In this document: positions 7,249-14,419 of the stretch, piece by piece
Layout of the letters: each line of letters opens with the position of its first letter
Position numbering within the stretch: position 1 is the first letter of the stretch
From: Sva-07 sp963793335
GTDB taxonomy: Bacteria; Actinomycetota; Acidimicrobiia; Acidimicrobiales; Ilumatobacteraceae
Length of the DNA stretch: 64,000 nucleotides
Assembly (NCBI GenBank): GCA_963793335.1
Contig: CAWBZS010000001.1
Span: 744,001-808,000 of the forward strand
Direction of reading: 5' to 3'
Position numbers and translations under genes: made by a program
The notes under the pieces: model-generated
Told to the model about the DNA's origin: nothing
What the model saw: only the letters and a program-made list of their open reading frames with translations
Databases searched by the model: none

Positions 7249-8805
7249 ATGGACGTCACGCACATCGGTGACGATGCCGCTGACGCACGCCTGGTCGAGC
7301 GGGTCCAGCGCGGCGACACCGCGGCCTTCGGCCCGCTCTTCGAGCGTTGGTACGACCGTGTGTACGGCGTCGCTCGGGGCGTGGTACGACGGCCCGATCT
7401 CGCCAGCGATGTTGCGCAAGATGCCTTCATTGCGGCATGGCAGCAGATCGATCGGTTGGACGACGTGAACGCATTCGGCGGATGGTTGCTGCGCATCGCC
7501 CGCAACCGTGCCCTTGACGCGCTGCGCCACGAACAGCGGTCGTCCGCCACCGATGACGACACCCTGACCGCACTCAACGATCGGGGGTTGCCCGGTCCGG
7601 TCGCGGCCCGACAGGTGGCCGGCCCGGCCGAAGCGGCCGAGTCTCACGCGCAGGCCGATCTGCTGTGGGCTGCGGCTGCCGCACTCGGCGAGCGCGACGC
7701 CTCCATTCTCGACCTCCACGTGCGGCACGGGCTGACGCCCGCCGAACTCGCCGCCGACCTGGGCGTCGAACCCAACCACGCTCACCAACTCGTGCATCGG
7801 CTGCGCAAGCGTTTGGGCGACGCGGTCGGCGCGTTCCTGCTGTGGAACGGTGGTGCGCCGAACTGCGACGTGCTCGCAGCCCGGGGCGTGGGCGCCTTCG
7901 ACGCTGCTGCGGCCACCACGATCACGCGGCATGCGCGCACGTGCACCAACTGTGCCGACGCCCGCGCCCAGCGCACCGACCCGGTGAAGCTCTTCGCCGC
8001 GCTCCCGGTGGCGATTGCCCCACTCGCCTACCGATCGAAGGCAGCATGGGCACTGGAGTCCGCAGGAGCGCCGATGCCACGTCACCTCCTCGAACCCGTC
8101 GACGCGACGTCGACCTCGGACGACGAATCCAATGGAGGCAACGACACCGGTGGGCGGCGTTCCTCGATGGTCACCCGTGTTGCGCTCGTCGCCACGCTGG
8201 TCGTCGTCGTGCTCGGGGCCTCGGCGGTGTTGTTCGCCGATCAGGCACGGGCACCAGCACCCGACCTCGCCGATGCGGCCCGCGTGACCACGACCACTCG
8301 TCCAGCCACCACCGTCGCCACACCGACCACCAGCGTCGCCGTCACCACCACAGCACCGCCACCAACAACGTCACCACCACCAACGCCTCCACCAGCACCA
8401 CCAACGCCTCCACCAGCACCACCGCCTGCCCCAACGCCGAGACCACCGCGCCGCGAGCCAGTGGTTCCCGTGCCGCCAGCACCACCACCGACGCCTGACC
8501 CGATCGAACCGACGGTCGACACCACGACCACCACCACCAGTCGACTCGCGCCGCCGACCATCGTTCGCTTCGTGCTGCGACCCGCCACGCATGGTTGCAA
8601 CACCAAGGCACTCTCCAGAGCAGCAACGTGGCTCACCGAGGGAGCGGCGTCGGGCGAAGTGCAATGGGCGGGCGGCACCGTTGACATCGGCGCATCGCCA
8701 ACCGGCTCAACCCCGATCTGCATCGAGGAAGGTTCCGTTGCAACCCTCGTGGTGTCGAACGCCGCCGGCGAGTCCACATCGGCGAGCGCAGCCGCCACGC
8801 CGTGA
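7249..8805 (+). CDS. Membrane-tethered ECF sigma factor with fused zinc-finger anti-sigma-like, TM and extracellular domains
   Basis: 518 residues with an unusual layout. Residues ~15-90 are sigma region 2 (ARLVERVQRGDTAAFGPLFE, then DVAQDAFIAAW and FGGWLLRIARNRALDALR); ~145-190 are region 4 (ALGERDASILDLHVRHGLTP, helix-turn-helix LAADLGVEPNHAHQL). At ~225-235 comes HARTCTNC, the HxxxCxxC core of zinc-binding anti-sigma domains. A single hydrophobic helix follows (~306-328), then a Thr/Pro-rich linker of about 90 residues and an 85-residue C-terminal domain with two Cys that should be outside. The chain thus combines sigma factor, inhibitor-like motif, anchor and possible sensor. Activation by proteolysis is an inference. 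GGGAG precedes the ATG. Related fused ECF groups are known in Actinobacteria. Confidence 0.85.
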   Translation: MDVTHIGDDAADARLVERVQRGDTAAFGPLFERWYDRVYGVARGVVRRPDLASDVAQDAFIAAWQQIDRLDDVNAFGGWLLRIARNRALDALRHEQRSSATDDDTLTALNDRGLPGPVAARQVAGPAEAAESHAQADLLWAAAAALGERDASILDLHVRHGLTPAELAADLGVEPNHAHQLVHRLRKRLGDAVGAFLLWNGGAPNCDVLAARGVGAFDAAAATTITRHARTCTNCADARAQRTDPVKLFAALPVAIAPLAYRSKAAWALESAGAPMPRHLLEPVDATSTSDDESNGGNDTGGRRSSMVTRVALVATLVVVVLGASAVLFADQARAPAPDLADAARVTTTTRPATTVATPTTSVAVTTTAPPPTTSPPPTPPPAPPTPPPAPPPAPTPRPPRREPVVPVPPAPPPTPDPIEPTVDTTTTTTSRLAPPTIVRFVLRPATHGCNTKALSRAATWLTEGAASGEVQWAGGTVDIGASPTGSTPICIEEGSVATLVVSNAAGESTSASAAATP

Positions 8806-8877
8806 CGTCGATCAGCGGTGAGTACGGCCCGAACAACTCGGCTGTTCGCTCATCGACGGCGCCAGTCGGCGCGCACC

Positions 8878-10044
8878 TCAGTCCTCGGCGGAGAGTCGTT
8901 CGGCGAGGCCGACGAGACCGTCGACGTCGTGCACGTCGACCGCGAGCAGTGGCAACTCGACGACCACGACGTCTTCGGCGAGATCGGCGAGGCCGGCGAT
9001 CTCTTCACGTTCGGACGTGGCCAGTTCCGTGAGTTCGTCGTGCCAGGCGACCTGGTCGGCGAGCGGACCATCGTCGAGATCGTCGAGTGCAACCCGATCG
9101 GCCGCAGTGAACGGCTCAGGCATCGGATGGATCAGGTTGACCACCACGCCGGCGAACGGGAACGACCCGTCGCGGAGCGCACCGATCAGGTGCTCGGCTT
9201 CGCCGATCGCTTCGGCGCGCGGGCTGGACACGACCACGAACGCGGCCACGTCGGAGCGCAACAGCTCGGACACCTCCTTGGCGCGGCGACGCAGGCCGGG
9301 CTCGATGTTGGCGAGCGAGCGGAAGAACTCGACGGTGTCCTCCACGATCTGGGGGCCCGCCAGGCGGCGAACCGCCCACAGGAACATCGATGCTGCAGCG
9401 TTGGTGACCTTCGCGAACGCTCGCTGGCCGACCGTGAGCGCCCGGTACACGGGGTGCCCCAGGAATCCGATCAGTCGGTCGGGCGCTTCGAGGAGATCGA
9501 TGGCGTGCCGGGACGGCGGCGTGTCGACGATCACGAGATCCCAGTCGCCGCTCGTGTAGAGCTGATGCAGCCGCTCGATCGCCATGTACTCCTGGGCGCC
9601 GGACAACGAACCGGAGATGGCCCGATACACCGGGTTCTCCAAGATCGCGTCGGCCTGCTTCGGATTTGCCGTCTGCTCGCGGACCAGTCGATCGAAGGTG
9701 GATGCCGCGTCGAGCATCAGCGCCCACAGTTCGCCGCTCCCGCCCTTGGCCTGCTTCTTCGTCGTGTCGGCCACGCCGGGAATGCCGGTGACCCGGTGCG
9801 GCGCATCCGAGGCGGCACCCATTTCGAGGCCGAGCGCATCGGCGAGGCGCCGGGCCGGATCGACGGTGACGACGACCACTCGACGTCCGGCACGAGCAGC
9901 GGCAACGCCGAGGGCAGCAGCGGTGGTGGTCTTACCGACCCCTCCGGGGCCGCAGGTGACGAGCAGTTCAGCGGTGGCGATCTCGTGGGCGAACGTCTGC
10001 TCGTCGGCGGGCTTCGCACGGGTGTTGGAATCGGCTGGGCTCAT
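8878..10044 (-). CDS. Get3/ArsA-family ATPase, subunit resembling Rv3680 (BagB)
   Basis: 388-residue P-loop ATPase of the SIMIBI class. The Walker A is CGPGGVGKTTTAAA: the P-loop lysine is present but the 'signature' lysine that normally precedes the two glycines is Pro. Switch I region VTVDPARRLADALG and Walker B LVIVDTPPSRHAIDLL are clear. It is the second gene of a pair, its ATG overlapping the stop of the upstream partner by four bases (ATGA). In mycobacteria the orthologous pair Rv3679-Rv3680 forms a heteromeric complex linked to stress tolerance; a transport or membrane-protein-targeting role is inferred from Get3. No arsenic genes are nearby. Confidence 0.88.
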   Translation of the reverse strand: MSPADSNTRAKPADEQTFAHEIATAELLVTCGPGGVGKTTTAAALGVAAARAGRRVVVVTVDPARRLADALGLEMGAASDAPHRVTGIPGVADTTKKQAKGGSGELWALMLDAASTFDRLVREQTANPKQADAILENPVYRAISGSLSGAQEYMAIERLHQLYTSGDWDLVIVDTPPSRHAIDLLEAPDRLIGFLGHPVYRALTVGQRAFAKVTNAAASMFLWAVRRLAGPQIVEDTVEFFRSLANIEPGLRRRAKEVSELLRSDVAAFVVVSSPRAEAIGEAEHLIGALRDGSFPFAGVVVNLIHPMPEPFTAADRVALDDLDDGPLADQVAWHDELTELATSEREEIAGLADLAEDVVVVELPLLAVDVHDVDGLVGLAERLSAED

Positions 10045-11000
10045 GACGGCGACTCCACCTCGATCAGGGGCGACACCAGCGCATCGGCCAGTTCTCCGAG
10101 GTTGTGCAGCGTGAGACGAGGTGTGGCCAGCCGTGGGAGGCCGACGATCGGGGTCCCGACGTTCGACGCCAACCGATCGATTTGCTCACGTTGTCTGGCC
10201 AGTCGTTCGCGGCCGAAGTCCGTGGACGACGCCAGTGCCGCTTTCGCCGAATCGGACAGCTTGAGCTTGTGTGAGCGTGCCGCCATGGCCGGGGTCTTGT
10301 CCAGACCTGCACGATCGGGCCAGCAGGCGTTGACCACCGTCGGCAACAGGCTGAGCCCGATGTCGCCCTGCAGCTCGACCGCGAGTTCGAGCGCCTCGGT
10401 CACCGGGGTCTCCTCTGGCAGCGTGACGATCATCGCCATGCACCGTGCAGGGTCGCGCAGCATGGCGTCGACCTCGACCGACTGGTCGCGCACCGGGCCC
10501 GATTGGACCACGTCGGACAATCCCGTCGCCGAACGCAGGAAGGGTGCTGCGTGACCGGCAGGAGGCGCATCGACGATGATCAGGTCGGCGGCACGCTCGC
10601 GTTCGAGTTCCTTGATCTTGCCGAGCACGAGGAGGTGCTCGAGGCCGGGCGTCGCCGCCGCGATCATCGGCAGCGACGCTGCGGACGCCGCCCGCCGCAA
10701 CATGCCACCGACCCCCTTGAGTTCGAGGTAGTCGCCAAAGGCCTGGTCGGCCGGGATGGTACGTCCACGGACCTGGCCGGCACCCTTGATCCGGCGCAGG
10801 ATGCGGTCGTTCGAGTCGAGTTCACGTCCGCCGAGCAGCGGACCCATTCCGGGTCGCCCGTCGACGGCCACGTAGAGCACGTTGGCGCCGTCTCGTGCCG
10901 CTGCCAGCGCGTATGCCGCCGCGACCGTCGAGGAGCCGACGCCGCCCTTTCCGGCGACGACGGCCACGCGTGTACTGGTCAACCAGTCGGGTGAAGCCAT
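10041..11000 (-). CDS. Get3/ArsA-family ATPase, subunit resembling Rv3679 (BagA)
   Basis: 319-residue partner of the gene at 8878-10044. Its Walker A reads AGKGGVGSSTVAAA: the signature lysine (KGG) is kept but the P-loop lysine is Ser, the mirror image of the partner. Other motifs include VAVDGRPGMGPLLGG and Walker B LIIVDAPPAGHAAPFL. In this ATPase class the signature lysine reaches across the dimer into the partner's site, so the two polypeptides would complete one active site only as a heterodimer (inference). Start at 11000; first gene of the pair, 62 bases upstream of which the HMG-CoA lyase gene ends on the same strand. Confidence 0.87.
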   Translation of the reverse strand: MASPDWLTSTRVAVVAGKGGVGSSTVAAAYALAAARDGANVLYVAVDGRPGMGPLLGGRELDSNDRILRRIKGAGQVRGRTIPADQAFGDYLELKGVGGMLRRAASAASLPMIAAATPGLEHLLVLGKIKELERERAADLIIVDAPPAGHAAPFLRSATGLSDVVQSGPVRDQSVEVDAMLRDPARCMAMIVTLPEETPVTEALELAVELQGDIGLSLLPTVVNACWPDRAGLDKTPAMAARSHKLKLSDSAKAALASSTDFGRERLARQREQIDRLASNVGTPIVGLPRLATPRLTLHNLGELADALVSPLIEVESPS

Positions 11001-11062
11001 CGCCCTTCACGGTACCGGCGCATCGCCGCCACGAACCGCTGCGTGTCGTTCGGCACTCGCGC

Positions 11063-11995
11063 TCAGGGGCGAGCCGTTTCGCTGAACCGGGGGCCGGCGA
11101 GGCCGATGTGGCTGGCGACGGGACGGCCAACCGCCGCGCAGGCGAGCCGGGCGGCATCGACGAGCCCATCGACCGACAGCCCGGTGTCGACCCCCATTGC
11201 CTCCAAGGCATGTGCGAGGTCCTCGATCGCGACGTTCCCGCTGGCATTCGGTGCGAACGGGCAACCGCCGAGACCACCGACGCTGGCGTCGAGGCGGCGC
11301 ACCCCGTGCTCGATCGCCGCCAGTGCGTTGGCAACTGCGAGACCCCTCGTGTCGTGGAGGTGCACCCCGATGGGAACGTCCACGGTGCCCGCGACCGCCT
11401 CGATCAGCAGTGCCACGTCGGTGGGAACCCCAACGCCGATGGTGTCAGCGAGCCCGATCGACGATGCACCAGCATCGACAGCGCGGCGAGCCACCTCCGC
11501 GACCCGTGCCGGATCGACCCGATGTTCGAACGGGCACCCCAGCGCCGTGGCGAGCGTGATCTCGATCGTCGCCCCACCATCGATCGCCGACGCCGCCGAC
11601 GCTGCGAATTGGTCGAGCGCCTGGTCGGTTCCAGCACCCGCATTGTGGCGGCTGTGGGTGTCGCTGACCGACACGACGAACTGCAGATGGGTCAGGCCCG
11701 CCGCCAACGCCCGATCGGCCCCGCGCCGATTGAGCACCAACCCCCAGCGGACGACGCCGGTGTCGTCGGCGAGTCGGGCCGTCGCAGCGCAGAACGCCTC
11801 GGCATCGGCCAGCGCCGGCACCCGGTCGGGCCGAACGAAGCTCGTCACCTCCAGGTCGCGGAGACCAGCGGCGACCAACGCTTCGAACAGCGCCAGCTTC
11901 GTCTCGAGGTCGATGGGTGGCTCGTCCTGCAGACCGTCGCGCAAGCTCACGTCGCGCAGCGTCACCGCGTCGGGCAGGCGATGGTCGATCGGCAC
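11063..11995 (-). CDS. Hydroxymethylglutaryl-CoA lyase
   Basis: 310 residues, DRE-TIM metallolyase family. Conserved elements are LRDVSLRDGLQDEP at the N-terminus, the metal-binding HLHDTRGLAVAN, and the active-site loop GGLGGCPFAPNASGNVAIED with its cysteine. It should split HMG-CoA into acetoacetate and acetyl-CoA at the end of leucine breakdown, although methylcitramalyl-type lyases share the motifs. The open frame extends to 12121, but that part would overlap the divergent CoA-transferase gene; the GTG at 11995, with GGGAG about nine bases upstream, is preferred. The divergent start at 12049 leaves a 53-base shared promoter region. Confidence 0.9.
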   Translation of the reverse strand: MPIDHRLPDAVTLRDVSLRDGLQDEPPIDLETKLALFEALVAAGLRDLEVTSFVRPDRVPALADAEAFCAATARLADDTGVVRWGLVLNRRGADRALAAGLTHLQFVVSVSDTHSRHNAGAGTDQALDQFAASAASAIDGGATIEITLATALGCPFEHRVDPARVAEVARRAVDAGASSIGLADTIGVGVPTDVALLIEAVAGTVDVPIGVHLHDTRGLAVANALAAIEHGVRRLDASVGGLGGCPFAPNASGNVAIEDLAHALEAMGVDTGLSVDGLVDAARLACAAVGRPVASHIGLAGPRFSETARP

Positions 11996-12048
11996 CGGGC
12001 CAGTCTCCCGCTTTCGTGACGGCACCGTCGACTCGGTAGACAACAACC

Positions 12049-13248
12049 ATGCGCACCGAGCCCGGCACCGACAGCGACGGCGATCCCGCGGACCACGCCG
12101 CCACGGACGACACGACCGCACGAACCGGACCCCTCCTCGGCGTCCGGGTCTTGGAGCTGGGCAACTTCATCGCCGGGCCGTTCGCAGGACAGCTGTTCGG
12201 CGACTACGGCGCCGAGGTGATCAAGATCGAAGCACCCGACGGCGACCCGATGCGTCACTGGGGTGTGAGCGTCGACGATTCCAGCCTGTGGTGGCCGATC
12301 ATCGCCCGCAACAAGCGCTCGGTCGTCGCCGATCTCAAGGACCCCGACGATCTGGCGTTCGTGCAGCGCCTCGCTGCCGAGAGTGACGTGGTGCTCGAGA
12401 ACTTCCGCCCCGGCGTGCTCGCCAAGTTCGGTCTCGACTACGAGACGCTGGCGGCACGCAACCCCGGCATCGTCGTCACCCACGTGTCGGGGTTCGGCCA
12501 GACCGGGCCGCGGGCCACCGAAGCCGGCTTCGGCTCCATCGGTGAAGCGGTTGGCGGGATTCGTCACACCACCGGCGATCCCGACAGACCACCGGCGCGA
12601 TGCGGCGTGAGTCTGGGCGACTCGCTCGCAGCGATGTTCGCCGTGATCGGCACACTCGCGGCGTTGCACGAACGGTCGGCGAGCGGACGTGGCCAGGAGG
12701 TCGACGTCGCGATCTACGAGGCCGTCGCCGCGCTGATGGAGTCGTCCATGGTCGACTTCGACGTGGCCGACGTCATTCGCAACCGTTCGGGCGGCACGCT
12801 GCCGGGTGTCGCGCCGGCGAACGCCTACCCCACGCTCGACGGTTCGGAGGTGCTGATCGCCGGCAACGCCGACACAGTGTTCACACGGCTGTGCGACGCG
12901 ATGGGACGTCCCGATCTGGCCGTCGACGATCGGTACGCCACCCACGTCGCCCGAGGGAAGCACGAGCGCGAGCTCGACGCACTGGTGTCGGCCTGGACCG
13001 CCACGATCGACGCCGACGAACTGCTCGCACGGTTGCGTGCGCACACCGTTCCGGCGGGCCGGGTGTACACCGCAGCGGACATGCTCAGCGACGAGCACTA
13101 CGCCGCACGCGAGATGGTGCAGCGGCGCACCGCACGCACCGGCATCGACACGCCGATGCTCGGCGTGGTCCCCAAGTTCTCCCGCACCCCCGGCAGCATC
13201 GCCGACGTCGGCCCGACGCTCGGCGAACACACCGAGCACTACCGCTGA
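12049..13248 (+). CDS. Family III CoA transferase (CaiB/BaiF)
   Basis: 399 residues. Conserved features: LLGVRVLELGNFIAGPFAG, YGAEVIKIEAPDGDPMRHWG, NKRSVVADLKD, and the catalytic Asp in GVSLGDSLAAMFA. Family III enzymes move CoA between organic acids; the substrate here is not evident. The first ~25 residues are polar and poorly conserved, so a start slightly downstream is possible, but the ATG at 12049 keeps a normal gap from the divergent HMG-CoA lyase, with which it may share regulation. It converges on nrdB, with two palindromic hairpins between the stops. Confidence 0.88.
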   Translation: MRTEPGTDSDGDPADHAATDDTTARTGPLLGVRVLELGNFIAGPFAGQLFGDYGAEVIKIEAPDGDPMRHWGVSVDDSSLWWPIIARNKRSVVADLKDPDDLAFVQRLAAESDVVLENFRPGVLAKFGLDYETLAARNPGIVVTHVSGFGQTGPRATEAGFGSIGEAVGGIRHTTGDPDRPPARCGVSLGDSLAAMFAVIGTLAALHERSASGRGQEVDVAIYEAVAALMESSMVDFDVADVIRNRSGGTLPGVAPANAYPTLDGSEVLIAGNADTVFTRLCDAMGRPDLAVDDRYATHVARGKHERELDALVSAWTATIDADELLARLRAHTVPAGRVYTAADMLSDEHYAAREMVQRRTARTGIDTPMLGVVPKFSRTPGSIADVGPTLGEHTEHYR

Positions 13249-13249
13249 C

Positions 13250-13314
13250 ATCACGCCTGGGGTCTGACCCCAGGCGTGATCGATCACGTGTGGGGTCTGA
13301 CCCCAGGCGTGATC
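13250..13314. terminator. Two adjacent 31-33 base palindromes between convergent genes (repeat family A)
   Basis: Positions 13250-13280 form a perfect palindrome with 15-base arms and one central T (arm ATCACGCCTGGGGTC). Positions 13282-13314 are a second, slightly imperfect copy. They lie between the convergent CoA-transferase and nrdB genes, and the nrdB TGA stop is part of the second copy, so a bidirectional terminator is the simplest role. There is no T-run typical of enterobacterial terminators, which is normal in high-GC actinobacteria. A third copy occurs at 29738 and a related hairpin at 56581, so this is a dispersed repeat family. Confidence 0.7.
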
Positions 13315-14419
13315 AGAAGTCGTCGTCGAAGGAGACGTCGCCGGCGACGCCGACCTGGTAGCTGCTGACCGTGCGCTCGAAGAAGTTCGACAGGCCCTGC
13401 ACGTCTTGAAGTTCCATGAAGCTGAACGGGTTCTTCGCGCCGAACTCGGGTGCGTAACCAAGCTGCGCCAAGCGCTGATCGGCCACGAATTCGAGGTAGG
13501 TGCGGGTGTCTGCCAGGCTCATCCCCGACACGCCTTCGCCGAGCACATCGGCGGCGAACAACGCTTCGCAGTCGATCGCCTCGTTGAGCATCGCACGGAT
13601 GTCGGCTTCGAGGTCGGCGTCGAACAGCTCGGGCTCCTCCTTGCGAACGGTATCGACCACCTCGAACGCGAAGTTCATGTGGCAGCTCTCGTCGCGGAAC
13701 ACCCAGTTCGTGCCGTCGGCAAGGCCATTGAGCAGACCCTTCGACCGCAGGAAGTACACATAGGCGAATGCTGCGAAGAAGAACAGTCCCTCGATGCAGG
13801 TCGCGAAACAGATCAGGTTGAGCAGGAACTGCTTGCGCTCTGCAGGGGTCTCGATCTTCTCGAGGCTCTGGATCGAGTCGATCCACTTGAAGCAGAACTC
13901 GGCCTTGGCCCGGATCGACGGAATGTTCTCGACCGCCGAGAACGCCGCCTCGCGCTCCTTCATGTCAGGGATGTAGTTGTCGAGCAGCGTGAGGTAGAAC
14001 TGCACGTGCAACGCCTCTTCGTAGAGCTGGCGTGACAGGTACATCCGGGCTTCGGGGGCGTTGATGTGCTGGTACAGGTTGAGCACCAGGTTGTTCGACA
14101 CGATCGAGTCGCCCGTGGCGAAGAACGCCACGAGACGCGACACGAGGTGACGCTCGGCGGGCATCAGCTTGCGCTCGAGGTCGACGAGGTCGTCGGAGAA
14201 GTCGATCTCCTCGACCGTCCATGTGTTCTTGATGGCGTCGCGGTACATCTCGTAGAACTGCGGGTACCGCATCGGACGCAGCGTGAGGTCGTAGCCGGGG
14301 TCGAGGATGTTGGTCGGACGCGCTGCGCCGACCGGTGGTGCCGAGTCGAACTCGTCGGCGAGTGTCTCGCCCGGCGCGGCGTTGGTGTCGTAGTCGTGAA
14401 TCGGGTCGATCAGGGCCAT
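13313..14419 (-). CDS. nrdB: Ribonucleotide reductase class Ia, small subunit
   Basis: 368 residues. Di-iron ligands and radical tyrosine line up with E. coli R2: Asp in ATGDSIVSNN, Glu/His/Tyr in EEALHVQFY (spacing matching E115, H118, Y122), Glu in CIEGLFFFAAF, and Glu/His in RDESCHMNF. The protein should therefore carry a tyrosyl radical as in class Ia enzymes. The open frame begins at 14461 inside nrdA; the ATG at 14419 (MALIDPIHDY) is chosen because it overlaps the nrdA stop as TGATG and GAGG lies ten bases before it. Co-transcribed with nrdA and therefore under the NrdR operator at 17079-17125. Ends in the palindromes at 13282-13314. Confidence 0.95.
   Translation of the reverse strand: MALIDPIHDYDTNAAPGETLADEFDSAPPVGAARPTNILDPGYDLTLRPMRYPQFYEMYRDAIKNTWTVEEIDFSDDLVDLERKLMPAERHLVSRLVAFFATGDSIVSNNLVLNLYQHINAPEARMYLSRQLYEEALHVQFYLTLLDNYIPDMKEREAAFSAVENIPSIRAKAEFCFKWIDSIQSLEKIETPAERKQFLLNLICFATCIEGLFFFAAFAYVYFLRSKGLLNGLADGTNWVFRDESCHMNFAFEVVDTVRKEEPELFDADLEADIRAMLNEAIDCEALFAADVLGEGVSGMSLADTRTYLEFVADQRLAQLGYAPEFGAKNPFSFMELQDVQGLSNFFERTVSSYQVGVAGDVSFDDDF

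Noticed and set aside
8241..8798. Minus-strand 185-codon Gly/Val-rich frame inside the sigma-factor gene.
   Set aside because: It is the antisense of the Thr/Pro-rich linker; low complexity explains the open frame.
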